A stretch of DNA of 64,000 nucleotides, taken from Arachis hypogaea (Eukaryota > Streptophyta > Magnoliopsida > Fabales > Fabaceae). The notes under the pieces were generated by a model, which ran no database searches, was not told the DNA's origin, and worked only from the letters and a program-made list of their open reading frames with translations. Location: the NCBI RefSeq assembly GCF_003086295.3, contig NC_092043.1, positions 51,116,598 through 51,180,597 on the forward strand, given 5' to 3'. Shown here piece by piece: positions 10,887 through 22,887 of this stretch. Each line of letters starts with the position of its first letter. The stretch's first letter is position 1. A program made the translations under genes and the position numbers.

Positions 10887-13800
10887 TTACTGAATTCTGC
10901 AGCCTTGTTCCTCTGCTCTAAGAAATATAAGGCCTCGTCTAATCCTCTACAAGGAAACAGAGAAATGATGCTTCTATAAGATAACAAACACATGAGGAAA
11001 TCACAAAATGAAACTACACAGCAGAATGGATTATCAGAAGATGGAATTGAATGTCCTCCTCTGATTTATTCTTAAAAATGATCTAATACCTCTGTGGTAT
11101 CTCTTATGCGAAGGAGATCCAATCTGTCCGAAGGCCTTCGGTTCGATAGGGTAGCCAGCTGCAATCGAATGAGCATTAGTCCATTGCAACAGAAATAGCC
11201 CACTTTGATGATTTTTTAAACAAATAAAAACTTAAGATATGTAGTCACCCAAAAACTGAAACGCTCAGGGTCTCGTGTCGACGGCATCATTGCTTCAACA
11301 TTCAGGAGTCTCTCGATTCTTCTTGGATCTGTATGATATTTCATATTTCTAGAGCTTAGTATTACATGGAGCATTACATTGCAAAGGTTCAAATCGGAAA
11401 ATAACTTTGAACAGCATTACAACAGAGTACTAGTTTGGAGAAAGAGGTGATGATCAATATATCTCATTTTTCACTCTACATAAAAATGACTGTAGAAATC
11501 CAATGTCTAAGGTCAAAAAATTTTTGTCTAAAGATTACCTAGTCTTGTTGCTTCTCTAGCTCTTCTTATCCATGATCGAGCATTTTCTGCTGCATTACAT
11601 GTCAATTCCTGTAACTGTAACAGCATAATATCCATACTAATTAGATGGAAAGCAAAACTTTACAGTAATGAATTATATATGAAGGGGCATCACATTTATA
11701 ATAAATAGAAGCTCAAAATTCAAAATAGGCATTTGAATCTTCATCTCACTTACAAATCAACAGACTACCAGCTTTGCAAACTTGAATGATGAACGAGCAA
11801 ATATCTTCATTGATCATTTTTAGAAACAAAGCGGATGCATACAACATATATGCACTAGATTGAGAAGGCGTGTTTTTTATATCTTTATATATTTCTTGTA
11901 GATTCTAATATATTAGTATGCTAACCAAAAACTTACAAGGTAAAAACTCAAGTGCAGTTAATTTCATAAGAAGTTGATAGTTGAGAGTTGTTAGATGACA
12001 ATTTAGTCAAATCTGTCAAATCATTTAACGACTGTCAACTATCAACTTCACATGAAGTTAACTGCACCTGAGTTTCCACCAACTTACAAACATAATGTAA
12101 AAGATATAGTCAACTTACAATCTCTCTTTCTTTTGTCCCTTCTGCTGGCATAATATCCTGAACCCATTCAACCTGAGCAACACGATACCTGCATAAACAT
12201 TGAAAACATGTGTCATAAAGATCTTATGAGAATTTATATTATCTATCAACTACCTAACACAACCTTCTTTTCTTATCCAGCATTAAAAACACATAATCCA
12301 ATTTTTTGTAAAAGAAAAAAGGATCAGTTAAACAGCAAGAGAACTTGTTAAACATAACTCGTGTATTATGAGCTTTGAGAGATTACTTATCCTAAGTTAA
12401 GCTTTAAAAACACATCAAGCTAAATCTTCCTAAATGAAAGGAGGACACAAAAATCCAGTTACATAGCTAGAGAATTTGTTAAACATAACATCCACTAACA
12501 ACTTACCCATCCTGATCCCATGAACGGATGATGCGAAATCTCCTGCGACTTTCAATCTGCATATAATGGTACTTGCTTAAAGACTGAAATGCTTCTCTTT
12601 AAGATAAAGAATATTATTGAGGTGAAAAGGAAAATGATATAAGAAGAAAAATGATATATCTTCACCTCTATATAGAAACGACCATCTGGAAGTGGCTCAC
12701 ACCTGTAGTGTCAAATAGAAAAAATATTTATTTAAAGATTGTGGCTTGCATGAGAACAAGTTTAATGCAAGGTTATGAGCTCAAAATTAATTTTCAGGTA
12801 AAAAGGATATCAAGCACGGAGAACCTACTCAGTGATTTCCACTTCACAGCCATACTCGGCTAAAGAACCTGTTGAAGAATCAGTGATAACCTACAAGACA
12901 CCAGATGAATGAGGTTAGTCCAATCATGAAACTTAAGCCACATAACCAAAGGAAACAAAATGAAATCAAAAGACTTGAATAAATATCTACCATTCCCATC
13001 CGATGATTGCCTTCCATTATTCTTCTTACCTATTTTTAAAGAATAAATAGATTAAAACACAGATATGATATTTAGACTGTCTGAATATAGATATCATTTA
13101 TCATTAGGTATATGAATTACTTTCACAAATTAAACATACAATAATGTTTTAAAACAGCTTTTTTACAGATTTTAAAGTAGCATGTGTAAGTTTACACAAA
13201 AATCATGAATCACCAATTATGACACTCCTCACCAAATGTTGCAGTCAACTAACTCAATCACAACTGTTCAAATATATAAATGCAACCCCTCCAACTACTC
13301 AAGTTTTGAACAAAGGGTAAATCGAGACAATATATTAAATATAATATGTCCCTTGATATATAAAGAAGATTATTTAGATTTGTGCAATAAATATGTGAAA
13401 ATATTTGCAATGCATATAAGTGTTCATTGGGTATTGACGTAATTCATCTGTAATTTATATGAAAAAAGAAATTGAAAATATGATATTATAAATATATTAT
13501 TTTATTTAAAACTAATATCTTTACGGGCAAACCAGAAGATTATTCAGCAATCCCCCCCCCCCCCCCCCTTATCAGTTAGAATACTTGTTTTTTACATGGA
13601 GAAAAGGATACATGTTAACGTACCAAACCACTCGAAACTACTCATCAACATTTACCAGATGGCACTATAAAAGACTGAATTATTTCTTAAGAACAATATG
13701 TTATAGCATAGCATCCATAATTAACTCACCATCAATCTATACCGAGGTTCAAATATATTGAGCGGAAACTTTTGACATGGTATGACAACATCCATAACAA

Positions 13801-16469
13801 AGAGGGGCAGCAAATCTACACCAGGGTTGATTAAACTGTCATGCTCTTGTTTCCGTTCTGCATACTCCTCAGGAAAGTTCTTCTCTATGATGTTCTTCAA
13901 TGTCACACTAGAAAAAGGTTGACAAGACTATAAATATCTTAGCAAAAAAAAGGTGTCCATAAAGTCAATTAGAACTTTTATTTTGTTCCAACATCTAAGA
14001 CTAAACCAAATTCAGCTAAATGTGTCCTGATAACCCTAGGATGTGCCTTGTATAAACACCAAAGGGAGTATTGAACTACAAACTTACAATCAGAGAACCA
14101 CATAATAAGTCAAATTTTTTGACAGCTTTACCTGATTGAACATGTTCTTGGACTAATAAACAGAACTGTCCTGCACAAAGGGCATCTGTTCCCTAACAAT
14201 TGAGGACAAGAATTAGTAGAGTAGAGATAAGATATGAATTCATAGAGAAAAGATAATCAAGATGAGCTAATACCAACCAGAATCCATTGACTGAAATAGA
14301 CATGAACGGCAAAAGGAATGTCCACAAGGGGTTGTAACAGGTTCATACAGCAACTTCAGGCAGAGAGTGCAATCAAACTCATCATTTCGCTCTGGTTGTG
14401 CATGTCTATTCATCCTTGTTGAATGAGATGGCAGTCTTTCCAAATTTTGAAGAGAAGCTTGAAGAGGATTGCTGCATAGTATCATAGGAAACAAAAAAGG
14501 AACTCGTGATCTACTTCAATAAGATGACTCTTGCAAAAGTCTACAATAAGTAATTTCATCAACATTTCTACAAGGAATACATAGAAAAGAAATTAAGGGG
14601 AAAAAGGAAGATTAGCAAGATTCATAATAAGTAGTACCTAAATGGATCGACTTGTAGACCGGAAAGAATAACATCCCTGGCTTTCTCATATTTTTCCAAC
14701 TGTCAGTTTAATAAATTGTCATAGCAAGTTTTGCATAATATGCATAATATGAATACAATTATAAAGAAATTTTGGCCACAAAAAAGCAAGTGTTAAAAGA
14801 ATTAAGCCCCTTAGCTCCGTATTCTGGCAAGACTAAAAGGGTTTACAATGGACTACAGCCACATAATAACTTTTTATGCCATAAAAAACTGGCAATTTTA
14901 GAGGACCTGCACAATAAAAAGTTAAAAACCACTTGAGACATCTACCTACATAAGCAACTAATTAATACTATACAAATCCAAATAATTTTCATTGCACTAC
15001 TTTATTTACGACTATCCCCTAAATCACCATGAATTACTAAAATAATGTTGCCATTGTTCGTTGCTTATTATCCTAATAACCATAACAGCAATCATGTCCA
15101 GCTCCACAGCCTCGCCTCACTTCATGATATCCTACTCAAGCAGCTACTAACCCTCACAGGAGGTGTTTGGCATCATTCAGAAATCATATATTTAGGTAAG
15201 AGGGAGCTGATTTTGATATACGGTTATAGATTTTAAGAAACTAGTTCACATCTGAATTGAATTAGAAATAAATATGGTTCTTAGAACTTAGCGATTGATT
15301 CTATAAGGAAGATCAACCAATTCATGAAACTCTTACCAAAAGAAGTGCATGGGCCTTTAAAATGTAAGGATTTGCTGAATTACTTTGCAGGTCAACAAGC
15401 TTCTCAGCATCCTTCAAACCCAGCTGGAATGAATGTCAAGAGTCAACTACTAAGAGCAAATTAGTTTGGAAAGATGATAATATTCACCATGATCAAAACA
15501 ATGCAGGACATACTTCAGCAAGGGTTGTAGGATCAAGCCCACTCAATGGTCTATGTTCCGAAGCCGATGGAGTTCTATGCTTCAAATATTGACTAATCCT
15601 GATTGGAAAACATTGTGGTTGCCATGAGACCACTAAGCAGCTTTACAAAACTTAATAAATTTGGGGGAATATCTTTCTTTAAAAAACTAAATAACCAACC
15701 TAATATAAGCTGCACAGCGATTGCCTAGGATGACCATATCACCAGATTTAATGTTATTGGCTCGCGAATAAAAGCTGATTGCCTGAATAAATATCAAAAC
15801 TTTAGGGAGATAGCATAAAGCATCAGAAGTCCTTTCTCTTTATAATCGTTTGTCCAAATGTAAGGATAGGAATAAAGCATGCATAAAAGTGGAAATCAAA
15901 ACAATGCAACAAATCATTAGCATTAGCAGCCTAAAAGTGAAACACTACCTCTTCCATTCTATTCTCTCGAAATGATTCATTGCCACTCTGCACAAGCTCG
16001 TAAACATGGCGAAGTGTGTCCCACGGCAAGCCGTCTGATTCTTTTTCCTGAAATCCAACACAAAAAAGGTCCAGCCTTCACATTATTACCATGCTAGATT
16101 CTTTATAATAATGTTAAAAATAACATTATAAAATCTAAACTATCATTCTATACGAAAAGAGGGACCACAGAATAGCGAAAGTTGTCTAAGTTGTGACATT
16201 GGCAAGTGAAGACTAACACGGTATCGGATTGGGATGAAAAGATGAATGTTTGAGAAGGCAAAGTAGTATATGAGTAAAAGGAAATTGCAGTATCCTATCG
16301 AAAAGAGGAAAGAGGCACAGAAAAAGAATTGAAAATCGAAAATTGAAATTGAAAGAAAATGAACGAATGGCGTGGAAGGAAGGGTACATTGATGAATACA
16401 GACCCAGACATAGTCTTTGACATCGGGAAGAGCGTCGTGGAAGGGAGGAGGAGAGGACGGAGCAGCCAT
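10887..16469 (-). CDS. LON-domain and RING-finger protein (LONRF-like), 485 aa, 18 exons
   Basis: Likely an E3 ubiquitin ligase, judged by the RING; the LON N-terminal domain is a substrate-binding fold without the ATPase or protease parts. Exons from the start: 16469-16404, 16047-15949, 15782-15700, 15598-15514, 15423-15337, 14699-14638, 14471-14278, 14192-14132, 13907-13730, 13029-12991, 12890-12829, 12702-12666, 12556-12507, 12188-12119, 11614-11539, 11328-11249, 11158-11090, 10946-10887. They total 1458 nt with consistent phase. Residues 30-160 are TPR-like ([17 protein letters not shown]). The RING is C3HC4: C195, C198, C210, H212, C215, C218, C229, C232. The LON domain is about 265-460 ([34 protein letters not shown]). 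The end [15 protein letters not shown] matches the usual end of the plant family (Arabidopsis At1g75460 type). ATG 16469 is the first in-frame ATG. Introns hold a MITE and a 17-base C run. Confidence 0.95.
11939..12080. mobile_element. MITE with 9-bp target-site duplication (Mutator-like), in a LON-RING intron
   Basis: A 142-bp fold-back element. The left arm starts GGTAAAAACTCAAGTGCAG and the right arm ends CTGCACCTGAGTTTCCACC; the arms pair over about 60 bases. The flanks are AACTTACAA at 11930-11938 and again at 12081-12089. A 9-bp duplication with long terminal inverted repeats is the Mutator-like pattern. It sits in the intron between exons 14 and 15. Confidence 0.9.
13552..13568 (+). 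repeat. 17-base poly(C) run in a LON-RING intron
   Basis: An unbroken C run in the 700-bp intron between exons 9 and 10. Such runs are prone to length error in sequencing. Confidence 0.9.
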
Positions 16470-17673
16470 GAAGAAGAAGAAGATGCATAAGCGGACCAAA
16501 ATCCACTACGTGCTCTCTCTCTACTCCGCTATCATTTCATATCTATAATAATGCCAGTCAACGGGGGCTTTGACTCACACGTGTAATATTCTCATTGGTT
16601 CGCACTTTCTGAGCCTTCTGTTGCCTTCTTTTACCGCCAATTAACCAACCACTCGCACTAAGCGTTCCCTATACGCCATTTCCATTCTAATACCCCCAAT
16701 ATACTTGTACTCACTACCAATATTAGATATCAAATACAAATTTTTATTATATTTTAAACTTATATTTTCTATATTCATAATTTAATCACCAACCATTTGT
16801 TTATTACTTTTTAATAATAATAATTGCTTTATATATCTTTATTAGTGTCTTAACAATTAAACTTCTTCCGTGCATACTTGTTTGATACATATATTTTTTG
16901 TGTTTAACTGTGTCTTAACAAAAAAATAAAAAAATTTATCCGAATACATTTGGACACATTTAAATATCACTACGTATCAGCGTGTATATATTCTTAAAAC
17001 GAGTTTAAAAATAATATATATTATTAATTATTAAAATAAAAACATCTTAAATATTCTATATAATTAAAAAATAAAATTATATTTTAATATCAATAAAATA
17101 TTAAAATATTATTATAATTTATTTAAAAATATTTTATATTATATATATATAATAATAATATATTTTTATATTTTATAAAAATTTTAAATTTGTGTATTTA
17201 TATATTCCATATCATATATTGTGTCCTATATTCATAGTAGTGCCGATGCATTATACATGATACCACACATTGAATACTAGATATATTCATGTGCTTTTAT
17301 ATCTGTATATGGATGTATATTCTTGTGTCTATATCTATATTATTCTACGATAAACAATCAGCCTTAAAAACTTATTTAGAATGTTACTCAATGCTACAAT
17401 ATCTACAATCACATAATGATAATTTTTTTTTTCATTTTTTCTCTAAGATATTGCAAAACATTTTAGAAATATCTTTTAGTCTCTTATATGTTATATTTTA
17501 ATATTGAGATAATTTCTAAATATTTTATAATTACTATTCTTATGATAAATATTAGTTAAATTGTTATTTAAATTTTAAAATTATTTATTGATTACTTTAA
17601 CAATCCGTGTTTATCATATCATAAGAGGAGATATTATTTCGCTCTATTACAAAAATTAATATCCCTTTATATA

Positions 17674-17766
17674 GTTTGAATAGTATGATCTTTTCATATT
17701 TATTTAGAGATCGTAGGTTCGAATCTTCCTATCTTTAATAAAATAAAATAAAAAATAAATAAATAA
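17674..17766 (+). mobile_element. Short tRNA-derived SINE with 16-bp target-site duplication
   Basis: A 93-bp body begins GTTTGAATAGTATGATC, contains the B-box GTAGGTTCGAATCTTCC and ends in an A-rich tail of AATAAA/AAATA units. It is flanked by AATATCCCTTTATATA (17658-17673) and AATATCCCTCTATATA (17767-17782), one mismatch. The size, internal promoter remnant, tail and duplication are those of a very short SINE. Confidence 0.85.
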
Positions 17767-18548
17767 AATATCCCTCTATATACTTGAATGGAATCTGCAT
17801 GCATGTTAAAAAGTAAATTCCTTTTGACTTCCGAACGGCAACCGTCGAAGATGAGGGAAGCGCTCTCCGACAAACACCACCAGACAACATATTTCTTATA
17901 TTATTCCTCAACTACTTCTTTTTATTAATATAAGAGATTTTTTCAGTTAACATAGAGCATAAATTACCCCTTTTAAAATTGGATTATTCATTCTCATTTC
18001 CCCTTGATAAATAAATAAAATTCAAAGGAAGGAAATTAAAGATATTGATGGATTGGGAATTAATAACGTGTGGCTAGTGTGATTCGTGGAGCATATAATA
18101 TCCATATGAATGTGTGTGCATATTATCCAATGTATTTTGCGGTAATTGGACCACGTTGATTAGATACTGTCCATAATATTTTTGCTTACAAGTTTGGTTG
18201 TGGTGGTGTCACGTTGGTTCCTTCCATTTGTGGGGATCACAATGCATTCTTCATTATTCATACCTAGCTACTTCCATATCTTACCACACCCAGCTACCTA
18301 ACATCTCTAAAGCCTTTTCTAAACGACAATTTTTCCTAATATATTTAAATTCACTACAAATTCTAACATACCCGTTAAATTTCTCATTTATTAGATACTT
18401 AATTTAATAGTGACATATATTATGGTTTTTATTAGAATGCATAGAACATTTACTTTTTATTGGAATTTAATCTGATATATTGTTTTCAAATTGTAATTAA
18501 GTGTCATTAGATTTAGCTTATTATATCAAGTAAATAATTTTGAAATGA

Positions 18549-18770
18549 GTAAAGTATCGTTTTTGTCTCCAACTCTGGGGTAAGTCTTAAAGTTGTCCAT
18601 ACCGTTTAAATCGTCCTATTTAAGTATTTAATGTTTTAAAATTGACTCAATGTTATTCTGCGGTTAGGGATTTGTTAACAGAATTGACGGCGAGACAAAA
18701 TTGAGACGATTTTGAAACATTAGGGACTTAAATAGGACGAAAATGTTGGGAACAAAAATAATACATAAAA
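18549..18770. mobile_element. Fold-back MITE, about 220 bp
   Basis: The two halves are imperfect inverted repeats: GTTTTTGTCTCCAAC on the left pairs with GTTGGGAACAAAAAT on the right, and CGTCCTATTTAAGTA pairs with ACTTAAATAGGACGA. The centre is near TTAACAGAATTGACGG. No clear target-site duplication was found, so the ends are approximate. Confidence 0.75.
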
Positions 18771-20247
18771 ATAAATTTTAATTTTATCATTTAATAATAT
18801 CATTTTTTTACAGTACATAGTTATTCAATTATTATTTTTTAATCACATTTGAGTAAATTACACTTAATCATATTATTTTCATTCTAAATAAATTTATTTT
18901 TTTTATAATTTTACTTTTAAAGATTTTCACTCATCATAAAATATTCGTAGAATAATTAGTACATAAATTTATGAAAAAAAATAATACCTATACAATAAAT
19001 ATATAAATTATATTTTTTGTCTCCAATGTATGAAAATTATATCTTTTTTCACAAATTTAAGTAAAATTATAAATGACTAACTTAATTAGGATTTAGCATA
19101 TTAGTAAAATTTTTGTGATAAGGCGGGTTTGAATATCATTATCATCACTAGTTTCATCTAAGAAACATGAAAAAATGAAAATAATGAAGCAATGAAGGAA
19201 GCTGAGTCATTATAGTAGGTAGTCATCCTAAATTATGATGATGATTACTATTAATTTTCAAACCTTATGCCACCAATAAGCTCCAATACCGCCACTAGCT
19301 AGATCTCATGCTCACAATGTTTTTTAGGAAAGTGTTCTAAACTTGATCAAATATATTGTTGTTGACTTCCTTGAAGTTTACTTATGTAATTATAAATTCA
19401 TAAGGTTTGACTTGTTGTTGGGTCCCCTTGCATTGTAATTGTATATATATCCAATGTCTATGAGCTAATGCAAACAACAAAAACAAACAAACAAAAAGTG
19501 TCCATGAAGTAATAACACCCCCTCCCTCTTCTGTCTCTCGCTTCTGAGTTTCTGAGAGATTACAATTTGCATTGATGATTTTTAAGATAAATAAGACAAT
19601 AATCACTTTTTTTGCCATTGCCGTGAATAATAATGTCATTGTTTGAAAGATAAAGTCAAATTTTATTATAATCTACAACTTCAACTTGATGTTACTAAAG
19701 TTAAGGGGGTTTATTTTGAGAAAAGATAAAATAAAATGTTGTTATATATAGGCTATAGCAATTACGAAGATGGGTGTCTCCAAACGACCAACAAGATGAT
19801 GAAGTTGCTATATATATATATATATATATACATTCTTTTTCCCTGTTATATATGTGTGCATGGTACTACTTATAGGATAGGTCATATAGATGTTATAATA
19901 CTCAATAATGGTAGATATAAACAATCATTTTAGTTTTGTATCTACAATTAATATATATATAAGGTAGGGAAAGTTTTTATGTTTCTGTTTTAGACATTTA
20001 TTTGGATAATTAATATAGATAATTATTTTTTTAAATTCTTGATTGTATAATTATTGTATAAATAGAGTTGTTCACCTAGTATTATTAATATGTGTTTTCT
20101 TAATAGAACAATGTTACATGGCTAATAAAATTTAGTCAATAACAATATTTTTATATATTTTATTTTAAATTTTAATAGTATAAAAATAAAACATTAACAA
20201 AAAATATTAATTTCTAATTAACACTTCTTTAATTATATATATAAGAT

Positions 20248-20791
20248 AAAGTATTAAATTAGTCTACTATATTTGGATTTAATCTTATTTTAGTCTTTAA
20301 AATTTAAAGTGTTTTATTTAAATAAATTTTTTTGTTTAGTTTCAATTTAGTCCTACTATGAGTTCAAGATTAAATAATTGACAGAATATCTCACGTGGCA
20401 GTAATGCAAGAACAAAATCGATAATTTGAAAAAAGTGTACAAGCTTGAGAACTACAGAATTAATAGCGGATATATTTTCGCAAACCGCTAGCCTTGGTTC
20501 AAGCACATGGAGAACATTGTGGGAACTTACATTTTGCAGAAAAGTTCATTGGCAGCAACAAGAACAAGGTCATCGTCACTTTCACTATGGGTACTTCCTT
20601 TGGCAATCAGAAGAGGTTGGTTATGAGTTTTTCAGATTTAAAAATTGAATTTCGTTAATTATTTAACTTTGACTTCAGTTCAGGACGATGGAAATTAAAT
20701 GAAACTTTTTTTTAATTTAAATATGATATTTTAAATTTTAGAAGTCAAAATAGAATTAAATCCAAATATAAGAGACCAATTTAATTATTTA
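20248..20791. mobile_element. Non-autonomous TIR element, about 540 bp
   Basis: Inverted ends of about 60 bases: left TAAATTAGTCTACTATATTT then GGATTTAATC; right, on the complement, TAAATTGGTCTCTTATATTT then GGATTTAATT. The interior is non-repetitive and includes a short ORF that I cannot identify. The flanking duplication is unclear because the surroundings are AT repeats. Confidence 0.7.

Positions 20792-20794
<3 letters not shown>

Positions 20795-20830
<36 letters not shown>
20795..20830. repeat. (AT)18 microsatellite
   Basis: An unbroken AT dinucleotide run immediately right of the TIR element. Confidence 0.95.
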
Positions 20831-20833
<3 letters not shown>

Positions 20834-22887
20834 TGTATTTTTATCGAATATAGTTAATAATTAAGTACAATTTTGTTTTATTAATTAGGTGTTACTATCC
20901 TAATGCATGGTGGTATGGAATGAAATAATAAGTTAAGCAGTTAGCTTCCTAATGATTGTTTAGACTACATAATTAAAGATTAAGATAGTATATAAATAAT
21001 TTAATTTTAATTATCGTGTCTAAAAATGTTATAATTTAAAATCTCACATATGAAAGGAGAGAAATATTAAAAGACCAATATTTTTTTTATTAGTTTTAGC
21101 TAATATTTATTTTGAGTTAACATCTTATTTTTATACTATTAGAATTTAAAATTTTTAAAATTTAAATTGTAGTGTTTAAAATTAATCTAGTGTATGTTGA
21201 TTAAAAATGATATATCAAGCTTAAATACATATATAAATAATATTATTTGGGAGTCGAAGATCAATATATTTGGCTTCCATTAAAAAAAAAGAGTTGTCTA
21301 GTATTTGTGAAGTAGAGAAAGTAGATGTTTGTTTGGAGAAAGTGGAAGTGGAAGTGTGGAAGCAAGCATTTGTCTTCACACATAAACTTTCGGCTATAAT
21401 TAGCATAATAAAGATTTCATATGTTTGCAATTAGCATACTCATCAAGGTAGCATTATCACTAATCATTATATTCGAATTTTTAGGGTTAGAAGGATAAGA
21501 GAGAGTGATAGAAAAAATGTTTATGTGTATTCTATGTATACAATGAAATAATATAAAAAAGTGTTTATAGATGCTAAAAAAATCGAAACAATAAAGACAT
21601 AATATCTTATAACAAATATTTAAATATGTTAAATAATTCTAATCAATATTAACTAATTCTAATATATTCTAACAGTCATATTGTTTTAACTAATAAATTA
21701 TGATGTGGTTGTAATAGTTTCGTCACATTCATTTTGTTTCTTTTATTCAAAAGTCAAAGTAGTTCATAACATAGAGTTACAAAATTTAGACTAGTATGTC
21801 ATTTTCATTTGGAGAATCTGTCGTAACCGGGATGAGCGGCCACGAAATGAATATATAGAATTCAAGTTAAAAACTACGTCACACAAATTAAAACATGATT
21901 GGATTTGCTAAGAAGGATTAGTTACGTAATTCTACAAGCCAAGCTAAATGCTTTGAAATGTTAAAGATTAAATGATCAGTTTTTGGTCACACGTTTTAAA
22001 TTATATGAAAATTCTTCAAAAGATTGATTGAGAAACAATGATATTTGTTAAAGTTTACTAGAGGAAACAAACTAAAATGGAATGTAAGACTAAATGATGT
22101 AATTAACAAGAGTTGACACTTGATGATCAGTGATCACTTGGGGTATCTGATTCTCTTCTGCAGAGCAAATAGCTAAAGAATTTTTTTTTCAAATAAAACT
22201 AGTAATGGGTTTTCTCTTTTTGGTCGTAGGATTTCCTTTTTTGTAATGGGCCTTCTGTTTTTGGTCGACAAAATGGGCTTTCTTGTTCCTACGTTATACA
22301 CAAACTGTGGCCCACGTATTTTTTTGTTTTCTAATTGTTTCAATGCACCTAAATTTCATGGTGGAAAATGAAAATTGACCCCAAAAATAACAAAAATAAT
22401 TTTATAAAAAAAATTAAGACTAAATTACAATTTTGTACTACGTACTAACAAAATATTATTTTATAATTAACATTTTAAATAACTTATTTTTGTTTTGAAA
22501 ATTTTAAAATTGTCTCAATATTTTCATAACTTTGTTAAAAATGATTAATGAGCTAATTTCCCAATTTCCTATACAAGCACAACGTTTGACTTTGAATGAT
22601 CGTGAAGGCAAATATTTAATATAATAACCGAGTTATATTTTTACTTGTTTAGTTCGTCTATCTTTTTAATGCAAATCAAGCTTATTTATTTCCTGGTTGT
22701 GATTCATTTTGACGGTTTCAATTATAGCCTTTTTCTTTATTGGGAAATATAGTCTTGTTAATTCGTACATGAATAATTTTTGAAATGTATAATCACATTT
22801 ATCTTTTAATCACATTTTAAACAAACACATTTAGTTAATAACATTAAGTATATAATTTTAAACTCTGTACAATTTTGAAAATCGAAG

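Larger units (their letters stand above)
16470..22845. other. AT-rich intergenic region with scattered non-autonomous elements
   Basis: 16470-16700 is the upstream flank and 5' UTR of the leftward LON-RING gene. From 16.7 kb the DNA is strongly AT-rich. It contains a small SINE (17674-17766), two fold-back elements (18549-18770 and 20248-20791) and AT microsatellites (about 19810-19830 and 20795-20830). A minus-strand ORF at about 19382-19621 could encode a small hydrophobic peptide, but support is weak. I see no convincing gene. Confidence 0.55.

Noticed and set aside
16470..16506. Upstream extension of the LON-RING protein (VRLCIFFFF)
   Set aside because: It begins at TTG and lacks an ATG; the ATG at 16469 gives the family-like N-terminus.
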